From assembly GCA_018302185.1 (NCBI GenBank), contig JAGVZX010000054.1:1-26415 (forward strand): 26,415 bases of DNA, given 5' to 3'. The stretch is from Candidatus Woesearchaeota archaeon (GTDB lineage Archaea; Nanobdellota; Nanobdellia; Woesearchaeales; UBA10200). How positions within the stretch are numbered: the first letter of the stretch is position 1; every line of letters starts with the position of its first letter. The notes under the pieces were generated by a model. That model was not told where the DNA came from and did no database searches. It saw nothing but the letters and a program-made list of their open reading frames with translations. Of the stretch, positions 6,960 through 16,000 are shown piece after piece. The position numbers and the translations under genes were made by a program.

Positions 6960-7610
6960 TCACTTTGGCACATCTATGCCAAATTTCTTAAATGCAGATA
7001 TAAGATCATGAAATCTAGTGTACTGCACCGCATTTATCCCTAACTCTTTTGCAGCGTCGATGTTCTCAATCAGATCATCAAAATACAGGCATTCATCTGG
7101 CTCTGCATTTGCAAGCTCTTTTGCTTTCTTTAATGCGATCAGAAATATCTTCTTGCTTGGCTTTTTGCATCCCTGCTTGTAGGAAACAACTACATCATCG
7201 AATTCTTTTATTATAGGGTAATTCTTGAGTATGGATTCAAAGTGAAGCTTGTTCGTATCTGATAAAAGGATAAGGCAATAATGATTTGAATTGACTTTTG
7301 ATTTACCCTTATTTTGTTTCAGTTTTCTTATCATCTGCTCAACATTTTTCCTTTTTGAAAACATACTGTTCCAGATAAACTTGAACTTTGCAAAACTGCA
7401 GGTTAGCTTGAGATCTTTTTTTACCTCAGAATAGAATTTAGCTGGAGTAATCCTGCCCAGAACGAATTCCTCATAATGCTTTGATCGGAACATTGCATAA
7501 TAGATTGTGGATTGGTATTTCTTTGTATATTTCGTCAGAGCTTCCGCTGGTTTTTGGTCATTAAAACCTACTATCACTCTTCCCAAGTCAAATATGATTG
7601 CTTTGATCAT
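6960..7610 (-). CDS. HAD-superfamily hydrolase
   Basis: A 216-residue haloacid-dehalogenase-like hydrolase, probably a phosphatase. Motif I is IIFDLGRVIVGF with nucleophile Asp8; the second Asp of the usual DxD is Gly here, as in the FDLGNV subgroup (YihX-like), so general acid catalysis would differ from DxD members. Motif II is LLSDTN, motif III the Lys of CKKPSKKIF, and motif IV YFDDLIENIDAAKELG with paired Asp. The segment between motifs I and II is a helical cap. Substrate cannot be told. It is divergent from truD; a TATA-like CTAAAATAGG about 24 nt before the ATG suggests a leaderless mRNA. Confidence 0.9.
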   Translation of the reverse strand: MIKAIIFDLGRVIVGFNDQKPAEALTKYTKKYQSTIYYAMFRSKHYEEFVLGRITPAKFYSEVKKDLKLTCSFAKFKFIWNSMFSKRKNVEQMIRKLKQNKGKSKVNSNHYCLILLSDTNKLHFESILKNYPIIKEFDDVVVSYKQGCKKPSKKIFLIALKKAKELANAEPDECLYFDDLIENIDAAKELGINAVQYTRFHDLISAFKKFGIDVPK

Positions 7611-7679
7611 TGCAGATTGGATAAAATCCTATTTTAGTTAACAAATTTAATTGTATTAATCAACTATCTAGTATAGGGC

Positions 7680-8903
7680 ATGAAAATAAGAAATAATATA
7701 AACTTACCTGTTAGTAGCTTAATTATGTACAAGATAAAACAGGTTCCAGAAGATTTTATTGTTGAAGAAATAACTAGATTCGGCAATGGAATCCAAGTCA
7801 AAGAGGATAAAGAGGATTGCAAATATATCTACTGCATCCTTAAGAAAAGAGATTACACGACATTGAAAGCTTTGCAAATAATCTCGCATGAGCTTGGACT
7901 TAGCCTGAATAACATAGGATTTGCCGGAAATAAAGACAGAGTAGCTGTTACTCAGCAGGCAATCTCAATCTATGATCCTGGCAACAGGGCAAAGCCAAAG
8001 ATTGATAAGTTTAATTCTGACAATAGTGCTAAAGGAATTGAACTCAAATTTGTTGGTTATGGAAACTGCCCAATAAGTTTAGGCGAATTAGAGGGAAATA
8101 AGTTTAGGATCGTTGTCAGAAATCTGGGCAACAAGGAATTAGTGAAGCTAAAAAAACTTGATGCAATGCAATTAAATGATACTAAGCAGCTAAAGTTTGT
8201 AAATTTTTATGGTGAACAGAGATTTTCAAAGAGCAATAAGGATATAGGAAAGCTTTTGCTGCAAAAAAGGTTCAAGGATGCAGTTGAACTGATAATCAAA
8301 ACAGAAGGCGAAAGTGAAAATAAGGTTACCAGTTATCTAACCAATTACTCCAATGACTATGTCAATGCATTAAAGCAGATTCCAAGGAAATTATTGCTTA
8401 TGTATGTGCACAGTTATCAGAGCTATATTTGGAATTTGGCTGCAGAGAAGGTGCTTAGAAAGATTAAAGGAGATAAAAAAAAGAGTATTGAGCAAAATAA
8501 AGAGAAAGATACTGAAGGGCATGGAAAAGATAATAGTGAGATGCATGTAATTGAGATACCAGTGGTTGGGTTTGGGACAGACATTGATAGGATTGAAAAT
8601 ACAATTATTAGGAAGATTGTTTCTGATATAATGAAAAAAGAATGCATGACTGAAAGAGATTTCATCATCAGGCAGCTACCTGAAGTCAGCGCAGAAGGCA
8701 AATATAGGCAATTGTTCTGTGAAGTGAGAGATTTTAAGATCATTGCAATAACAGATGGATTAACGAAAGAGGATAAATCAGCGAAAAAAGATGGACTAGC
8801 TGAAGAAGACGAATTACACAAAGGCAAAAAGAAGAGGTTTCTTGAATTTACTTTGCCAAAATCAAGCTATGCGACTGAGGTTGTCAGGCAGATGTTCGAG
8901 TAG
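7680..8903 (+). CDS. truD: tRNA pseudouridine(13) synthase TruD
   Basis: Isomerises uridine 13 (and in archaea sometimes uridine 35) of tRNA to pseudouridine. The 407-residue protein has the TruD-family N-terminus KQVPEDFIVEEI, then the catalytic motif GFAGNKDRVAVTQQAISI with Asp86 as nucleophile, and NCPISLGELEGNKFRIVVRN. The C-terminal half contains the TRUD insertion domain (NFYGEQRFS, LLLMYVHSYQSYIWN). Two Lys/Glu-rich insertions, about residues 260-285 and 360-385, are low-complexity additions. The ATG at 7680 fits an AT-rich promoter box about 28 nt upstream. A second in-frame ATG at 7725 sits right at the usual family start, so the true start could be there. Confidence 0.95.
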   Translation: MKIRNNINLPVSSLIMYKIKQVPEDFIVEEITRFGNGIQVKEDKEDCKYIYCILKKRDYTTLKALQIISHELGLSLNNIGFAGNKDRVAVTQQAISIYDPGNRAKPKIDKFNSDNSAKGIELKFVGYGNCPISLGELEGNKFRIVVRNLGNKELVKLKKLDAMQLNDTKQLKFVNFYGEQRFSKSNKDIGKLLLQKRFKDAVELIIKTEGESENKVTSYLTNYSNDYVNALKQIPRKLLLMYVHSYQSYIWNLAAEKVLRKIKGDKKKSIEQNKEKDTEGHGKDNSEMHVIEIPVVGFGTDIDRIENTIIRKIVSDIMKKECMTERDFIIRQLPEVSAEGKYRQLFCEVRDFKIIAITDGLTKEDKSAKKDGLAEEDELHKGKKKRFLEFTLPKSSYATEVVRQMFE

Positions 8904-8931
8904 TGATTAATTGGCAAGAAAGTTCGCTAAA

Positions 8932-8943
8932 TTTTAAAATAAA
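8932..8943 (+). promoter_or_regulatory. TATA-like box for the 8963 gene
   Basis: TTTTAAAATAAA centred about 25 nt before the ATG at 8963, with no Shine-Dalgarno between, predicts a leaderless transcript. Confidence 0.5.
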
Positions 8944-8962
8944 CTTGTATTTTTAGCCTATT

Positions 8963-10009
8963 ATGGCGCTTATTAGCTATGCTGAAGCTCTTGAAAAAAT
9001 TGCTGTAGATTTTCACGTATTAAATGTAGGCAGGGGACCGCCTTGGTTTTCAGGAATGAGGATTGATGAACCTTATACTGCAGAAGAACTTAGAAAAAAG
9101 AGAGAATATCTGGAAAATTTTTTAAAACCTGATGAGGCAGCGGAATTTGTCAGAGGTAAATTAAGTGGTTTAGAAGACAGATGTGAAATTGAAATTCCTG
9201 AGCCTAAGCTTTGCGGTTCTGCTGAAAATATAGGCACCAAAAATGCAACTATATATGTCCCAGACAATTATGTTGTATCTGTTAAATTAAAAAAAGGAAA
9301 TCAGGTTATTGAGCAAAAATATTATTTAGATTCTCATCCCTCTCCAAATAATGAAGGCAGGATTTGGAATTTAAGATCTGAAATAGATATTGAAGGGATT
9401 CTGAATGGTTTCAGAGTTATGGAAAGAAAACCATTTAGAGCATATAGTGCTATAGAAATAGTTTCTGTTGAGGTGTGTACTATAGATGCGGTAGTTGGGG
9501 ATACTTCAGAATCTAGCGAAACTCAGAAGCATGATTCAAATATTAATTCTGCACAGGAAGTAATTCCAAATGTAGTAAGACAGAAGTTTGAAGAAAGAGG
9601 TGTTGACAGGATAGTCCATAATGGGTTGATATACACTAAACATGATTCTTCAGATGGTCGTCCACAAACTTATAGCGTAAGAAGGAATGCAGGTACAGAA
9701 TTACAGCAAATCCTTGGTATTGAAATCATTAAGAATTATCTAACTCGAATTAAAGAATTGCAAGGAAAGGTTGTGAAGCCTGAAGACTTAAATCCTACTT
9801 TAACATTACAGGGAGGATATTATCGAGTACCAGGTCACCATATGCTTTTACAATTATATGATTCTAATCAGGTACCAGAACACGGACCAAATACAATTAA
9901 AGTATGCTTATGCCAACCTGGGTATCCGTTGGGTATGTATGGAAGAGCATCTCCAAATTCAATAGCTACAATTGCCACTATCCAATATCAGGAACCTAAA
10001 GGCAAGTAA
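8963..10009 (+). CDS. Hypothetical protein
   Basis: A 348-residue soluble protein with no signal peptide, membrane helix or recognised motif. The N-terminal 130 residues are charged and helical; the middle (about 175-200) is a Ser/Thr/Asp-rich linker, suggesting two domains. The C-terminal domain is rich in short beta-like stretches (GGYYRVPGHHMLLQLYD, IKVCLCQPGYPLGMYG). I cannot name a family. It has its own TATA-like box about 25 nt upstream and appears to be monocistronic, following truD after a 59-nt gap on the same strand. Coding character is good and the frame is long, so the gene is likely real. Confidence 0.75.
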   Translation: MALISYAEALEKIAVDFHVLNVGRGPPWFSGMRIDEPYTAEELRKKREYLENFLKPDEAAEFVRGKLSGLEDRCEIEIPEPKLCGSAENIGTKNATIYVPDNYVVSVKLKKGNQVIEQKYYLDSHPSPNNEGRIWNLRSEIDIEGILNGFRVMERKPFRAYSAIEIVSVEVCTIDAVVGDTSESSETQKHDSNINSAQEVIPNVVRQKFEERGVDRIVHNGLIYTKHDSSDGRPQTYSVRRNAGTELQQILGIEIIKNYLTRIKELQGKVVKPEDLNPTLTLQGGYYRVPGHHMLLQLYDSNQVPEHGPNTIKVCLCQPGYPLGMYGRASPNSIATIATIQYQEPKGK

Positions 10010-10075
10010 TTAACTTTGACTAAATAACTCTCTAACTAAGGTTGTAATTATACACATAGCAAATTTTTCAATAAA

Positions 10076-10087
10076 TTTAAATATTTA
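10076..10087 (+). promoter_or_regulatory. TATA-like box for the zinc-ribbon gene
   Basis: TTTAAATATTTA centred about 28 nt before the ATG at 10109, with no ribosome site between; predicts a leaderless or nearly leaderless transcript. Confidence 0.5.
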
Positions 10088-10108
10088 CGACTCTTTAATA
10101 ATACTAAT

Positions 10109-10519
10109 ATGGCAACTGACCAAGAGATCCAGATATCATGCCGGCGCTGCGGAAGAAAGACTGCTTCTAAGTCAATGAAGTTTGACATGAATGGAAAAGA
10201 TCTTATCTGCCCAGACTGCTATAACAAGCAGCATGCAAAATTGCCTGCAAGCATTGCATTAAATACCTCAGCTAGATCTGCAGTTGGCAGTTCAAGAACA
10301 CCGGAAACCCATAATAGAGCTGACAAATATGAAGACGAGATCAAGAAATTAAGCTATTACTGCACTACTTGCAATTTCAAGTTCAGCAGAAAGGAAGGGC
10401 TTTTTGTGAAGTACTGCCCAAACTGCGCAAGAGATACTGTGTTTCTGGTTACCAGCAATAAGATAAATGACATAATGGAAGATAATTTTCTCAAAAAGAG
10501 AGTTTATGAAGAGGAATAA
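10109..10519 (+). CDS. Double zinc-ribbon protein
   Basis: A 136-residue protein with two four-Cys zinc sites. The N-terminal one is CRRC (Cys11, Cys14) with CPDC (Cys34, Cys37); the C-terminal one is CTTC (Cys85, Cys88) with CPNC (Cys103, Cys106). They are joined by a flexible Ser/Ala/Thr-rich linker (about 46-75). Such small archaeal proteins often bind nucleic acid or act in transcription or translation complexes, but no specific family is recognised. The next gene lies 47 nt downstream on the same strand without an evident promoter, so the two may be cotranscribed. Confidence 0.85.
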   Translation: MATDQEIQISCRRCGRKTASKSMKFDMNGKDLICPDCYNKQHAKLPASIALNTSARSAVGSSRTPETHNRADKYEDEIKKLSYYCTTCNFKFSRKEGLFVKYCPNCARDTVFLVTSNKINDIMEDNFLKKRVYEEE

Positions 10520-10566
10520 GATGATTTAGGAGAAGAAGATAATCACTTAAGAATTGTGTTGGCACT

Positions 10567-10884
10567 ATGGACTTAAAGCATACAACTCTGGAAGAAGATG
10601 AAAAATATGACCTGCAGCTAATCAAGGAAGGCTTGCAAAAAGAAAAGAACATGCTGAAATTTGCCCAATGGCTAAGCGAAAAGTTCAGCTATCGCTATGG
10701 CCCAGATTTCTCTGGCAGAGTGGATGTGAAATTTAATATTGTTGACAAAGTGTTCAAGGTAAATTGCTCAGACGGCTCAAGTTTTGTGCTTGATCAAGAC
10801 AGATTATTAGAAATGCCTGGTTATATAAGGGTGATGAGATTAAAGGCAAGAAGAGGCAAGAAAGCAGATAAACATCAAAGTTAA
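10567..10884 (+). CDS. Small hypothetical protein, likely cotranscribed with the zinc-ribbon gene
   Basis: A 105-residue charged soluble protein. The first half is helical (EDEKYDLQLIKEGLQKEKNM), followed by a compact alpha/beta-looking core (RVDVKFNIVDKVFKVNCSDG) and a basic C-terminal tail RLKARRGKKADK that could contact nucleic acid. No family is recognised. It follows the double zinc-ribbon gene by 47 nt on the same strand. No clear Shine-Dalgarno precedes the ATG; the upstream sequence contains AGGAGAAG about 28 nt before it. Confidence 0.7.
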   Translation: MDLKHTTLEEDEKYDLQLIKEGLQKEKNMLKFAQWLSEKFSYRYGPDFSGRVDVKFNIVDKVFKVNCSDGSSFVLDQDRLLEMPGYIRVMRLKARRGKKADKHQS

Positions 10885-10939
10885 TGCCATTTCTACATAA
10901 ATGTTTATATAATAGTTAATCATATTACCTGAATAACAA

Positions 10940-10977
10940 GCATTGTAACAGCAACCTAATTAATTTTAGGTTAATGC
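10940..10977 (+). promoter_or_regulatory. Bulged hairpin in the 5' leader of the 11012 gene
   Basis: AACCTAA at 10953-10959 and TTAGGTT at 10966-10972 form a 7-bp stem around TTAATT. The flanking GCATT (10940-10944) and AATGC (10973-10977) extend it with an 8-nt one-sided bulge. A TATA-like TTTATATAAT near 10900-10910 places this within a leader of roughly 75 nt. It could be an operator or an RNA element. Confidence 0.4.
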
Positions 10978-11011
10978 AACATCATAAATTGCTTAAAAAA
11001 GAGGTGTGAAA

Positions 11012-11320
11012 ATGACATTAGATAACATTAAAGGCATTTCTGTATTCGAGGCATTTCTTATTGCAATAGGTGCAGTCATCCTTGGGTTAGGGTATTTTCT
11101 GATAACAACAGTATTAAAAAAGACAAGTTATGCAATCGGCTGGGAATTTGTACAGAGCGTATTCTTGTGGGCATTGCTTGTCATATTCATAGTGCTGATA
11201 GCAATTATCGAGAACGGCAAGAGAGACTTGCTGCTCAGCCAGACAGCAGAGCTTAAAGGCATAAATGAGAAGCTTGCGGTGATGAATGAGAAGATGTCAG
11301 TGCCAAAGTTAAAGAAGTGA
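11012..11320 (+). CDS. Small membrane protein with C-terminal coiled coil
   Basis: A 102-residue protein with two membrane helices (about residues 11-34 and 48-67) and a heptad-like C-terminal helix (QTAELKGINEKLAVMNEKM) ending in a basic tail. It is probably an inner-face or envelope scaffold, but no family is recognised. An in-frame GTG lies at 11006, but ATG 11012 is preferred because GAGGTG at 11001-11006 is then a Shine-Dalgarno with 5-nt spacing. The presence of a leader and a ribosome site contrasts with the leaderless cytoplasmic genes nearby. A T-rich stretch after the stop (11345-11349 and 11395-11407) probably ends transcription before the convergent E2 gene. Confidence 0.75.
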   Translation: MTLDNIKGISVFEAFLIAIGAVILGLGYFLITTVLKKTSYAIGWEFVQSVFLWALLVIFIVLIAIIENGKRDLLLSQTAELKGINEKLAVMNEKMSVPKLKK

Positions 11321-11414
11321 CGGCAAATTAAAATATAATCTATCTTTTTATATTTGATTTATTAATTCATCAAATTAAAATTATTTTAAAATTAATCTCT
11401 TTCTTTTTATACTA

Positions 11415-12758
11415 TTAATCTACTTTTTTAAACAGAACTTTAGGATTCTCCAGATAATACTTCAAATCATTCATGAACCTAGCAGCTTCTCCGCCGTCTA
11501 TAACTCTATGGTCAAATGCAACAGTCAAAGGCATTATTTTGCGGGCAACTATCTTGCTGACATTCTCTTTGCCTTCTTTGACTACAACAACTCTAGGTTG
11601 GTCTTTGATCCTAAACAACCCAATGTTGGCAACCTCTGGCTGATGGATTATTGGTGTTGCGAATATCCCTCCAAATGCACCTATGTTAGTGATGCTTATT
11701 GTACCACCCTTTAATTCATCCAATGTTATTGTCCTATCACGGCATTTGTCTGCAATCGCTGCGATCTCTTTTGCAAGCTGCAACAAGTTTTTTTTGTCGA
11801 CATTCTTTACTATAGGGACCATCAATCCAGCGTCTGAATCAACTGCTATGCCAAAATTATAATATTTCTTGTAGATGATCTCGCTAGTATGGTCCTCCAG
11901 GCTTGCATTAAGTGAGGGATGTTTCTTGAGAGCTTCAACAAGCGCCTGTACAACAAAAGGAAGATAAGTAAGATGTATTTTCTTTTTCTCTGCTTTTTTC
12001 TTTGCTTCCTGAACAACAGAGTAAAGCTCTGTGACATCTGCCTCATCCATATGGGTGACATGAGGTGCAGTGAAGAAAGATTTTACCATGTTGTCTGCAA
12101 TTGTTTTACGGATTCCCTTAAGCGGATGCCTCTCAACCTTGCCATACTCATCTTCATCTCTATGGACTTTCAATCCGACATTCTGCGGCAATGGAGCAGT
12201 TATCTTTGGAACATGGACCCTAAGAGCATCTGGATGCGCTGGATGTACTTGAGAGATGGTAGGATGCTTTAGTTGAGAAGCTGCTTTATTGACATCATCG
12301 TCTGTTATTAATCCATCTGCACCTGTGCCTTTGACTGAGAAAATATCAACAGCTAACTGCTTTGCTAACTGTCTTGTTGCAAATCTTGCTTTTACCTGAG
12401 CGATCTTAGAAACTTCTTTTTTTGATTCCTCTTTTGTCTCTGGAAGCTCGCCCATTACAGTAACAGAAGCTTTTTTCTCTTGTGGCTTTGTTTCAGCTGA
12501 TGCAGTTGGAACATATTTCTCTCCTTTATCTCCTATTACGCACAGGATATTGCCAACTTTAATCGTTCCAGTGAAAACATTTATCTTGAGAATTATGCCT
12601 TTTCTAGGGCTTGGGATCGAGACGATTGCCTTATCAGTTTCAACTTCAACCAAAGTCTCATCCTGCTTGACAGAATCTCCTTCCTTGACATGCCATTTAA
12701 CGATCTCTCCTTCATGGATGCCTTCGCCAACATCTGGAAACTTGAATTCTGTTGCCAT
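11415..12758 (-). CDS. Dihydrolipoamide acyltransferase, E2 of a 2-oxoacid dehydrogenase complex
   Basis: Accepts an acyl group on its lipoyl arm and transfers it to CoA, forming the core of a pyruvate- or branched-chain-type 2-oxoacid dehydrogenase. The 447 residues show one lipoyl domain (1-80) with Lys43 in VEVETDKA, an Ala/Lys/Glu linker, a peripheral subunit-binding domain (about 122-160, KARFATRQLAKQLAVDI), and the catalytic domain from about 215. The last ends with the active-site motif DHRVIDGG (His417, Asp421). Substrate cannot be assigned. No E1 or E3 gene is in the window, which is unusual because these genes normally cluster. A structured leader precedes the ATG, and no Shine-Dalgarno is adjacent. 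Lipoylation would rely on the transferase and LipA encoded downstream. Confidence 0.95.
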   Translation of the reverse strand: MATEFKFPDVGEGIHEGEIVKWHVKEGDSVKQDETLVEVETDKAIVSIPSPRKGIILKINVFTGTIKVGNILCVIGDKGEKYVPTASAETKPQEKKASVTVMGELPETKEESKKEVSKIAQVKARFATRQLAKQLAVDIFSVKGTGADGLITDDDVNKAASQLKHPTISQVHPAHPDALRVHVPKITAPLPQNVGLKVHRDEDEYGKVERHPLKGIRKTIADNMVKSFFTAPHVTHMDEADVTELYSVVQEAKKKAEKKKIHLTYLPFVVQALVEALKKHPSLNASLEDHTSEIIYKKYYNFGIAVDSDAGLMVPIVKNVDKKNLLQLAKEIAAIADKCRDRTITLDELKGGTISITNIGAFGGIFATPIIHQPEVANIGLFRIKDQPRVVVVKEGKENVSKIVARKIMPLTVAFDHRVIDGGEAARFMNDLKYYLENPKVLFKKVD

Positions 12759-12865
12759 AAACTTTTACTGCGTAAAAGTTTAATCTCACATAAGGGCTAT
12801 GCCCTTATCAACCCAAGGTCAATCTCGCTTTGCTCGATTGCCCGAGTGTGGTCAATTAAACTTTT
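12758..12865 (-). promoter_or_regulatory. Structured, possibly switching 5' leader of the E2 gene
   Basis: Reading 5' to 3' on the minus strand there are three related segments. A is AAAAGTTTAAT (12865-12855), B is ATTAAACTTTTAC (12784-12772) and C is GTAAAAGTTTA (12768-12758), whose last A begins the E2 ATG. A:B and B:C are both perfect 11-bp pairings and exclude each other. Between A and B lie the 8-bp hairpin ATAAGGGC-ATA-GCCCTTAT (12808-12790) and CAATC/GATTG around AGCAAAG (12840-12820). This stretch is GC-richer than its surroundings. A:B would free the start codon; B:C would bury it. The element could alternatively be a dispersed palindromic repeat or a MITE. The pairings are seen; the switch is inferred. 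Confidence 0.5.
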
Positions 12866-12884
12866 TGCAAACCTCCTTTTTCGG

Positions 12885-12897
12885 ATAATAAATAAAT
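12885..12897 (-). promoter_or_regulatory. Candidate TATA box for the E2 leader
   Basis: Minus-strand ATTTATTTATTAT, centred about 26 nt upstream of 12865. Transcription would therefore start at segment A and give a leader of about 108 nt. Confidence 0.4.
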
Positions 12898-12952
12898 GTT
12901 ATTTTACTTTAGAACAAGAATACTTGGCGATTATATAAATATTTCCAAAAAG

Positions 12953-12962
12953 CTTTATATAC
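12953..12962 (+). promoter_or_regulatory. TATA box for the large secreted protein gene
   Basis: CTTTATATAC predicts a start near 12984 and a leader of about 32 nt holding the ribosome site GGTGGTG just before ATG 13016. A second box, TTATATAAATATTT, lies at 12931-12944. Confidence 0.5.
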
Positions 12963-13015
12963 TTCAGAAGATTCACCTGTTAAAGAGAGTAATTATCTTA
13001 AAAAAGGTGGTGTTG

Positions 13016-16000
13016 ATGAAAAAAGTCTTTAGAGGTACTTTGCTATCTAGGTTTCTGGCGATTTCTGTCTTGATGATTTTTTTGCTTTCTAATATTGTTT
13101 CTGCAAGCATACTTGACCTTATGAAGAACAAAGGCAATAATCTGATTACTGGAATGGCAGAAGGAGAGACTGCACCTGCAGAATCATCACCGCCTCCAGC
13201 GCCTGAGCCAGCACCAAGTCCGCCACCAGAGCCAAGTCCTGCTCCTGAACCTAGTCCGTCACCAAGTCCTGAGCCTGCACCATCATCTGACGGAGGAGAT
13301 TCTTCGTTAGGCTCTGATAACAGCCAACCTTCTGAATCAAATGATCAGCCTCATGATGAACCAACATCTGGCACTGAACCTGCTCCATCACCAGATACTC
13401 AGCCAACTCCTCCAACTGAAGAGCGCAGAGATGATTCAACTCAACCTTCTCCTCCATCTGACCAACAATGTCCTCAAGTTTCATGCAATTGTCCAAATGG
13501 GTGTGAAATAAGAGACGGTTGCCTTACATCTTCTTGCCTGCAGATAGATGAAGACCTTATGAAAGAGCATGAAGATGATTTTAGAGAAATTGATGATCAG
13601 AGAAAGAAAGATGATTTTGAGAAAAGAAAGAAAGAAGAGTATGATAAATACCAGCAAAGATTGGGAAAAGAGCGTGGCGGAGATAGACGAGACGACAGAA
13701 GAGATAACAGAGGAGGTAATGGTGATTTCAGAGGCAATGGTCCAAGCGCAGAAGACATGAAACGGATGCAGCAGGAAAATGAAAGAAGAAGGCAAGAAGA
13801 ACAAGAGATGATGAAAGAAGGCCAATCAATGCGCTCGGAAAGCATGCAGAACTGGATGGAAGATATTGAATTCAAGCTGGAGGAGATAGAAAGTCAGGGT
13901 GTTGATGTTTCTGAAGGAAGAAAGTATGTAGATGATGCAAAAGATTTGCTGAGGAAAGCAAGCTCTGCTTCTGATCAAAGAGAATCAGAAAAATTATTCA
14001 GGGAAGCAGAGAGAAAGATGATGGGATTCCAGAAGCTTGAGATGAAGCTAAGGCAGGAGAGCGATAAGCTCAGGATGCTTGAGGAAGTGGAAAATGTCAT
14101 GTTTGAGATAGAGAATTTCATGAGTTTTGTGGAAGAAGAGATTGCTGATGCAAAAGAGCTTGGCGCAGATGTCAGTGAAGCAGAGAAACTGCTTGATGAA
14201 GTCAAGGATACAGTTACTGCATTGCAAAAGATGAAAGATTCAAAAGAGTTTGATAGAAGGGCATTTATGAAAAACATGAATTTCCTGAGAAGAGTCCATC
14301 CAAAGATGGAGAAAGTGATGAGAGAGTTAAGGGCAGTCAGTGAAGTAAGGAGGATAATTGAAGAGATAGAATATCACTTTGAAGATTTTGAGCAAGCATT
14401 GGCAGATTTTAAGGCTTCTGGCATCGACACAAGCGAAGCAGACAAGCTTTTGGAAGAAGGCAAATCAAACCTTCAGAAAGTAGTTGAGCTGTATAAGTCA
14501 GGCAAAGCTCAGCAGGCATTTACTATCCTGAGAAAGATGGAACCATTGGGAAGAAAAGCTGAGCGTTTGATGAGGCAGTATAGCAAAGAAATGGACAGCT
14601 CTGGAAGAAGAGGAGAATTTGGAAGAGACCAGATAGAAGATGTTCTTGATGAGGCATTTACAAGAATCCCATTGGCAGAGGGAAAGATAAATGAGTTTGC
14701 TGATGAAGGCATTGACACCTCAGATGCTGAAGAACTTCTTGGCAAGATCAAAGGGATAATGTTCAAAGCAAAAGAGCTGTATAAAGATGGAGCGAATGAA
14801 GATGCTATGGATGTTGCAAAGCAGGCATTCCCATATGCAAACAAACTTGAAAAATTATTTTCCCAGTACAGAAAGAAGAATCTGGGCATTGATGAATTCA
14901 GGAGCCTTGAGCTCGTAGGAAGCGCAAAAGTGGAAGATTTAGACAGCAGTGCAGGCTCTGGTGAGGGCAGCATGCTTGAGACAGATAAAGTAAGCGCATT
15001 AAAGAACACTGTCCAGAAGATAAGGGCAGAGATCAAACAAGTGTTAAATGCAGCGGACAATAATCTACCTACAGCTGAATCAAAGATTAAGGAGTTTAAG
15101 GCAGCAGGAGCAGATGTCTCAAAAGCAGAGGAGCTTCTTGTAAAGATCAAGAAGATTGTAAACGATGCAAAAGAGAAGTTTGCATCAAATGATTTTGTAA
15201 GCTCATTGGAGAAGGTTGAAGAGGCATATCCTTTAGCAGACAAGCTTGAGTCTGAGTTTGGAAGATTTGAGAAAAAAAGGACAAAAGATGATGTGAAATC
15301 AGAGGTTGAAGCAGTTTTGCTGAAAGCTAAGAACAGGCTTCCAAGTGTAAGAGATTCTCTGAAAGCATTCAAGGAAGAAAGTATAGATGTCTCAAAATCA
15401 GAAGAGCTTCTTGGTGCAATAGAAAAGCTTGTTGAAGATGCTGAATCCAAGTATGAGGATGGAGATTACAAGGCTGCATTGAAGATTCTCCAGAGAGCGT
15501 TCCCTCTTGGTGGGGAGATAGAAAGGCTTTTTGACAGCTATAACAAGAACAGGAAAGATGACACTAAGATAAAGCAGCAGCTTGACGCAATCTACAAGGA
15601 AGCAGATACTCAGATGCCTGAAGTTGAGAAGACATTTGGAACATTGGCTTCAAAAGGGGTAAATGTTGAAGAAGGAAAAGCACAGTTAAATGAGCTTAAG
15701 AAAATATTGGCAACAAGCCAGAGCCTTTACCAGCAAAACAAGTTCAAGGAAGCGCTTGTGATAATCAAGAAAGCTGAGAGCTCTGAAGTTGAGCTAAGCC
15801 ATAAGATAACCCAATACTTCTCAGAGCTAGAATCAGGCAAAAAAGAAAAGCTTTCTGCAGATGTCCAGGTACAGAAGGATGAGTCATTGCTTGCAAAGAT
15901 CGGCTTCAAGAAAGAAGAGAAAGACAAATATGACCAGTTTGACGATGACTTCAAGAAGTTTGAAGATGAAGTGGACATCAAGCTGCCTGATGACAGGAAC

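Noticed and set aside
12871..12880. Strong Shine-Dalgarno AGGAGGT on the minus strand, suggesting a leader peptide before E2
   Set aside because: The only nearby start, a TTG, gives a four-codon frame, and the site probably lies upstream of the predicted transcription start.
12690..12938. Plus-strand 82-codon frame across the E2 leader
   Set aside because: Overlaps the E2 start antisense and the structured leader; no ribosome site and no protein-like composition.
14509..15450. Long minus-strand open frame of 313 codons
   Set aside because: Ser/Phe/Leu-rich antisense shadow of the coiled-coil repeat region of the large secreted protein; no start signal, and composition is dictated by the opposite strand.
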